From: Chrysogorgia sp. JL179-B06
Taxonomy: Eukaryota; Cnidaria; Anthozoa; Scleralcyonacea; Chrysogorgiidae
DNA: 64,000 bases
Assembly (NCBI GenBank): GCA_035772405.1
Contig: JAYKKM010000217.1
Location: 62,001 to 126,000, forward strand
Direction: 5' to 3'
Of the stretch, positions 63,609-64,000 are shown piece by piece. Both the position numbers and the translations under genes were made by a program. Each line of letters starts with the position of its first letter. Positions within the stretch are counted from its first letter, which is position 1. Below the pieces are notes generated by a model. That model was not told the origin of the DNA, did not search any database, and worked only from the letters and a program-made list of their open reading frames with translations.

Positions 63609-63735
63609 TAGTTCTTTGAAGCCCAATGTGGAGTTTTGCATCATGACCACATGTGTAGCAGTCAGATGTCCCAGCAATGTGGAGAAATAACTTGCACGAA
63701 CAGCCACTTTCTCCAAGGCAACCAGTTTTAAGCTC
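63609..63735 (-). CDS. Cys/His zinc-binding exon, candidate kinase gene
   Basis: The minus-strand exon starts after TTAAG at 63736 and ends at a GTAAGA donor. It reads ELKTGCLGESGCSCKLFL and SDCYTCGHDAKLHIGLQ. The pattern C-x5-C-x-C-x12-C-x2-C-x-H-x4-H suggests a small zinc module like those with CSC..F....C..CGH...H. It would sit at the N-terminus of the gene, with the alpha-kinase at the C-terminus. The link between them is inferred from strand and exon spacing, across an intron with a LINE. Confidence 0.5.
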
Positions 63736-63817
63736 CTTAACAATATTTCAGAGTACAAATAATTCAGAGTATAATATTATTAAAAAATACAACAATTAAA
63801 TTAGCTAGGATAAGTAC

Positions 63818-64000
63818 TGACAAACAACACTACAATGCAAATACTGACAAACAATATATACAATGCAAATACTGACAAACAATACAAATATTGACAAACA
63901 ATACAAATACTGACAAACAATACAAATATTGACAAACAATACAAATATTGACAAACAATACAAATATTGACAAACAATACAAATATTGACAAACAATACA
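63818..64000. repeat. 19-bp tandem array at the window edge
   Basis: The unit attgacaaacaatacaaat repeats about nine times from 63818, with tact/tatt variants, and is cut off by the end of the window. Frames reading through it on the minus strand (rich in CIVCQYLY) are chance products. Confidence 0.9.

Noticed and set aside
63801..63996. Two Cys/Tyr-rich minus-strand frames
   Set aside because: Both are frames through a 19-bp tandem repeat.

Overview
This 64-kb window is eukaryotic nuclear DNA from an animal, most likely an early-branching marine invertebrate; a demosponge fits best and a cnidarian is the main alternative. The reasons are split coding sequences with short GT-AG introns (about 70-230 bp), an AT-rich background, animal-type CR1/L2 LINEs, BEL/Pao, Ty3/gypsy, DIRS and Crypton-like elements, MADF, BESS, THAP and alpha-kinase domains, and tRNA-derived SINEs. 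The species assignment is inference. There are no bacterial operons, rRNA genes or CRISPR arrays.

Layout. 0-8.5 kb: a DIRS reverse-transcriptase remnant, a two-gene Harbinger element (transposase + and Myb/SANT-like protein -), a THAP exon, short MITEs and palindromes, a coiled-coil remnant and a tyrosine-recombinase tail. 8.8-17.2 kb: two tandem arrays around a LINE endonuclease fragment, a 1.8-kb Mutator-like element with recognisable inverted termini, and a near full-length CR1 LINE whose ORF1 carries an SGNH-esterase-like domain. 17.2-23.4 kb: non-coding, with a minisatellite family split by a MITE, two adjacent palindromic MITEs, SINE copies and LINE remnants. 23.5-31.5 kb: a decayed BEL/Pao element split by a complete Ty3/gypsy element (24011-28693) with an intact 1373-codon gag-pol frame, 87-bp LTRs and a 5-bp target duplication. 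31.5-36 kb: LINE remnants, a second tyrosine recombinase, a minisatellite built from palindromes, and a split MADF-BESS gene. 36.7-41 kb: a Crypton-like (DUF3504-type) tyrosine recombinase gene meeting an RPA-like OB-fold gene tail to tail, with a LINE inserted in the first.

41.7-54 kb: a LINE endonuclease, a gag-like remnant, a multi-exon integrase gene of the GIN/KRBA2/Ginger kind, a telomere-like repeat enclosed by inverted repeats, a decayed transposase gene split by a 2.1-kb foldback element, a 42-bp coding minisatellite, and an eight-exon integrase-core gene that lacks the exon(s) for the first catalytic aspartate. 55-64 kb: a foldback repeat and the best candidate host gene, a minus-strand multi-exon gene with a Cys/His zinc-binding exon and an alpha-kinase domain; it carries an L2/CR1-type LINE and a hAT-like MITE in its introns. 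A 19-bp array runs off the right edge.

Most genes here are transposon genes in various stages of decay. The intact ones are the gypsy polyprotein and the LINE reverse-transcriptase frame at 58.6-60.4 kb. Nested insertions give a relative history: LINE, then BEL/Pao, then gypsy.
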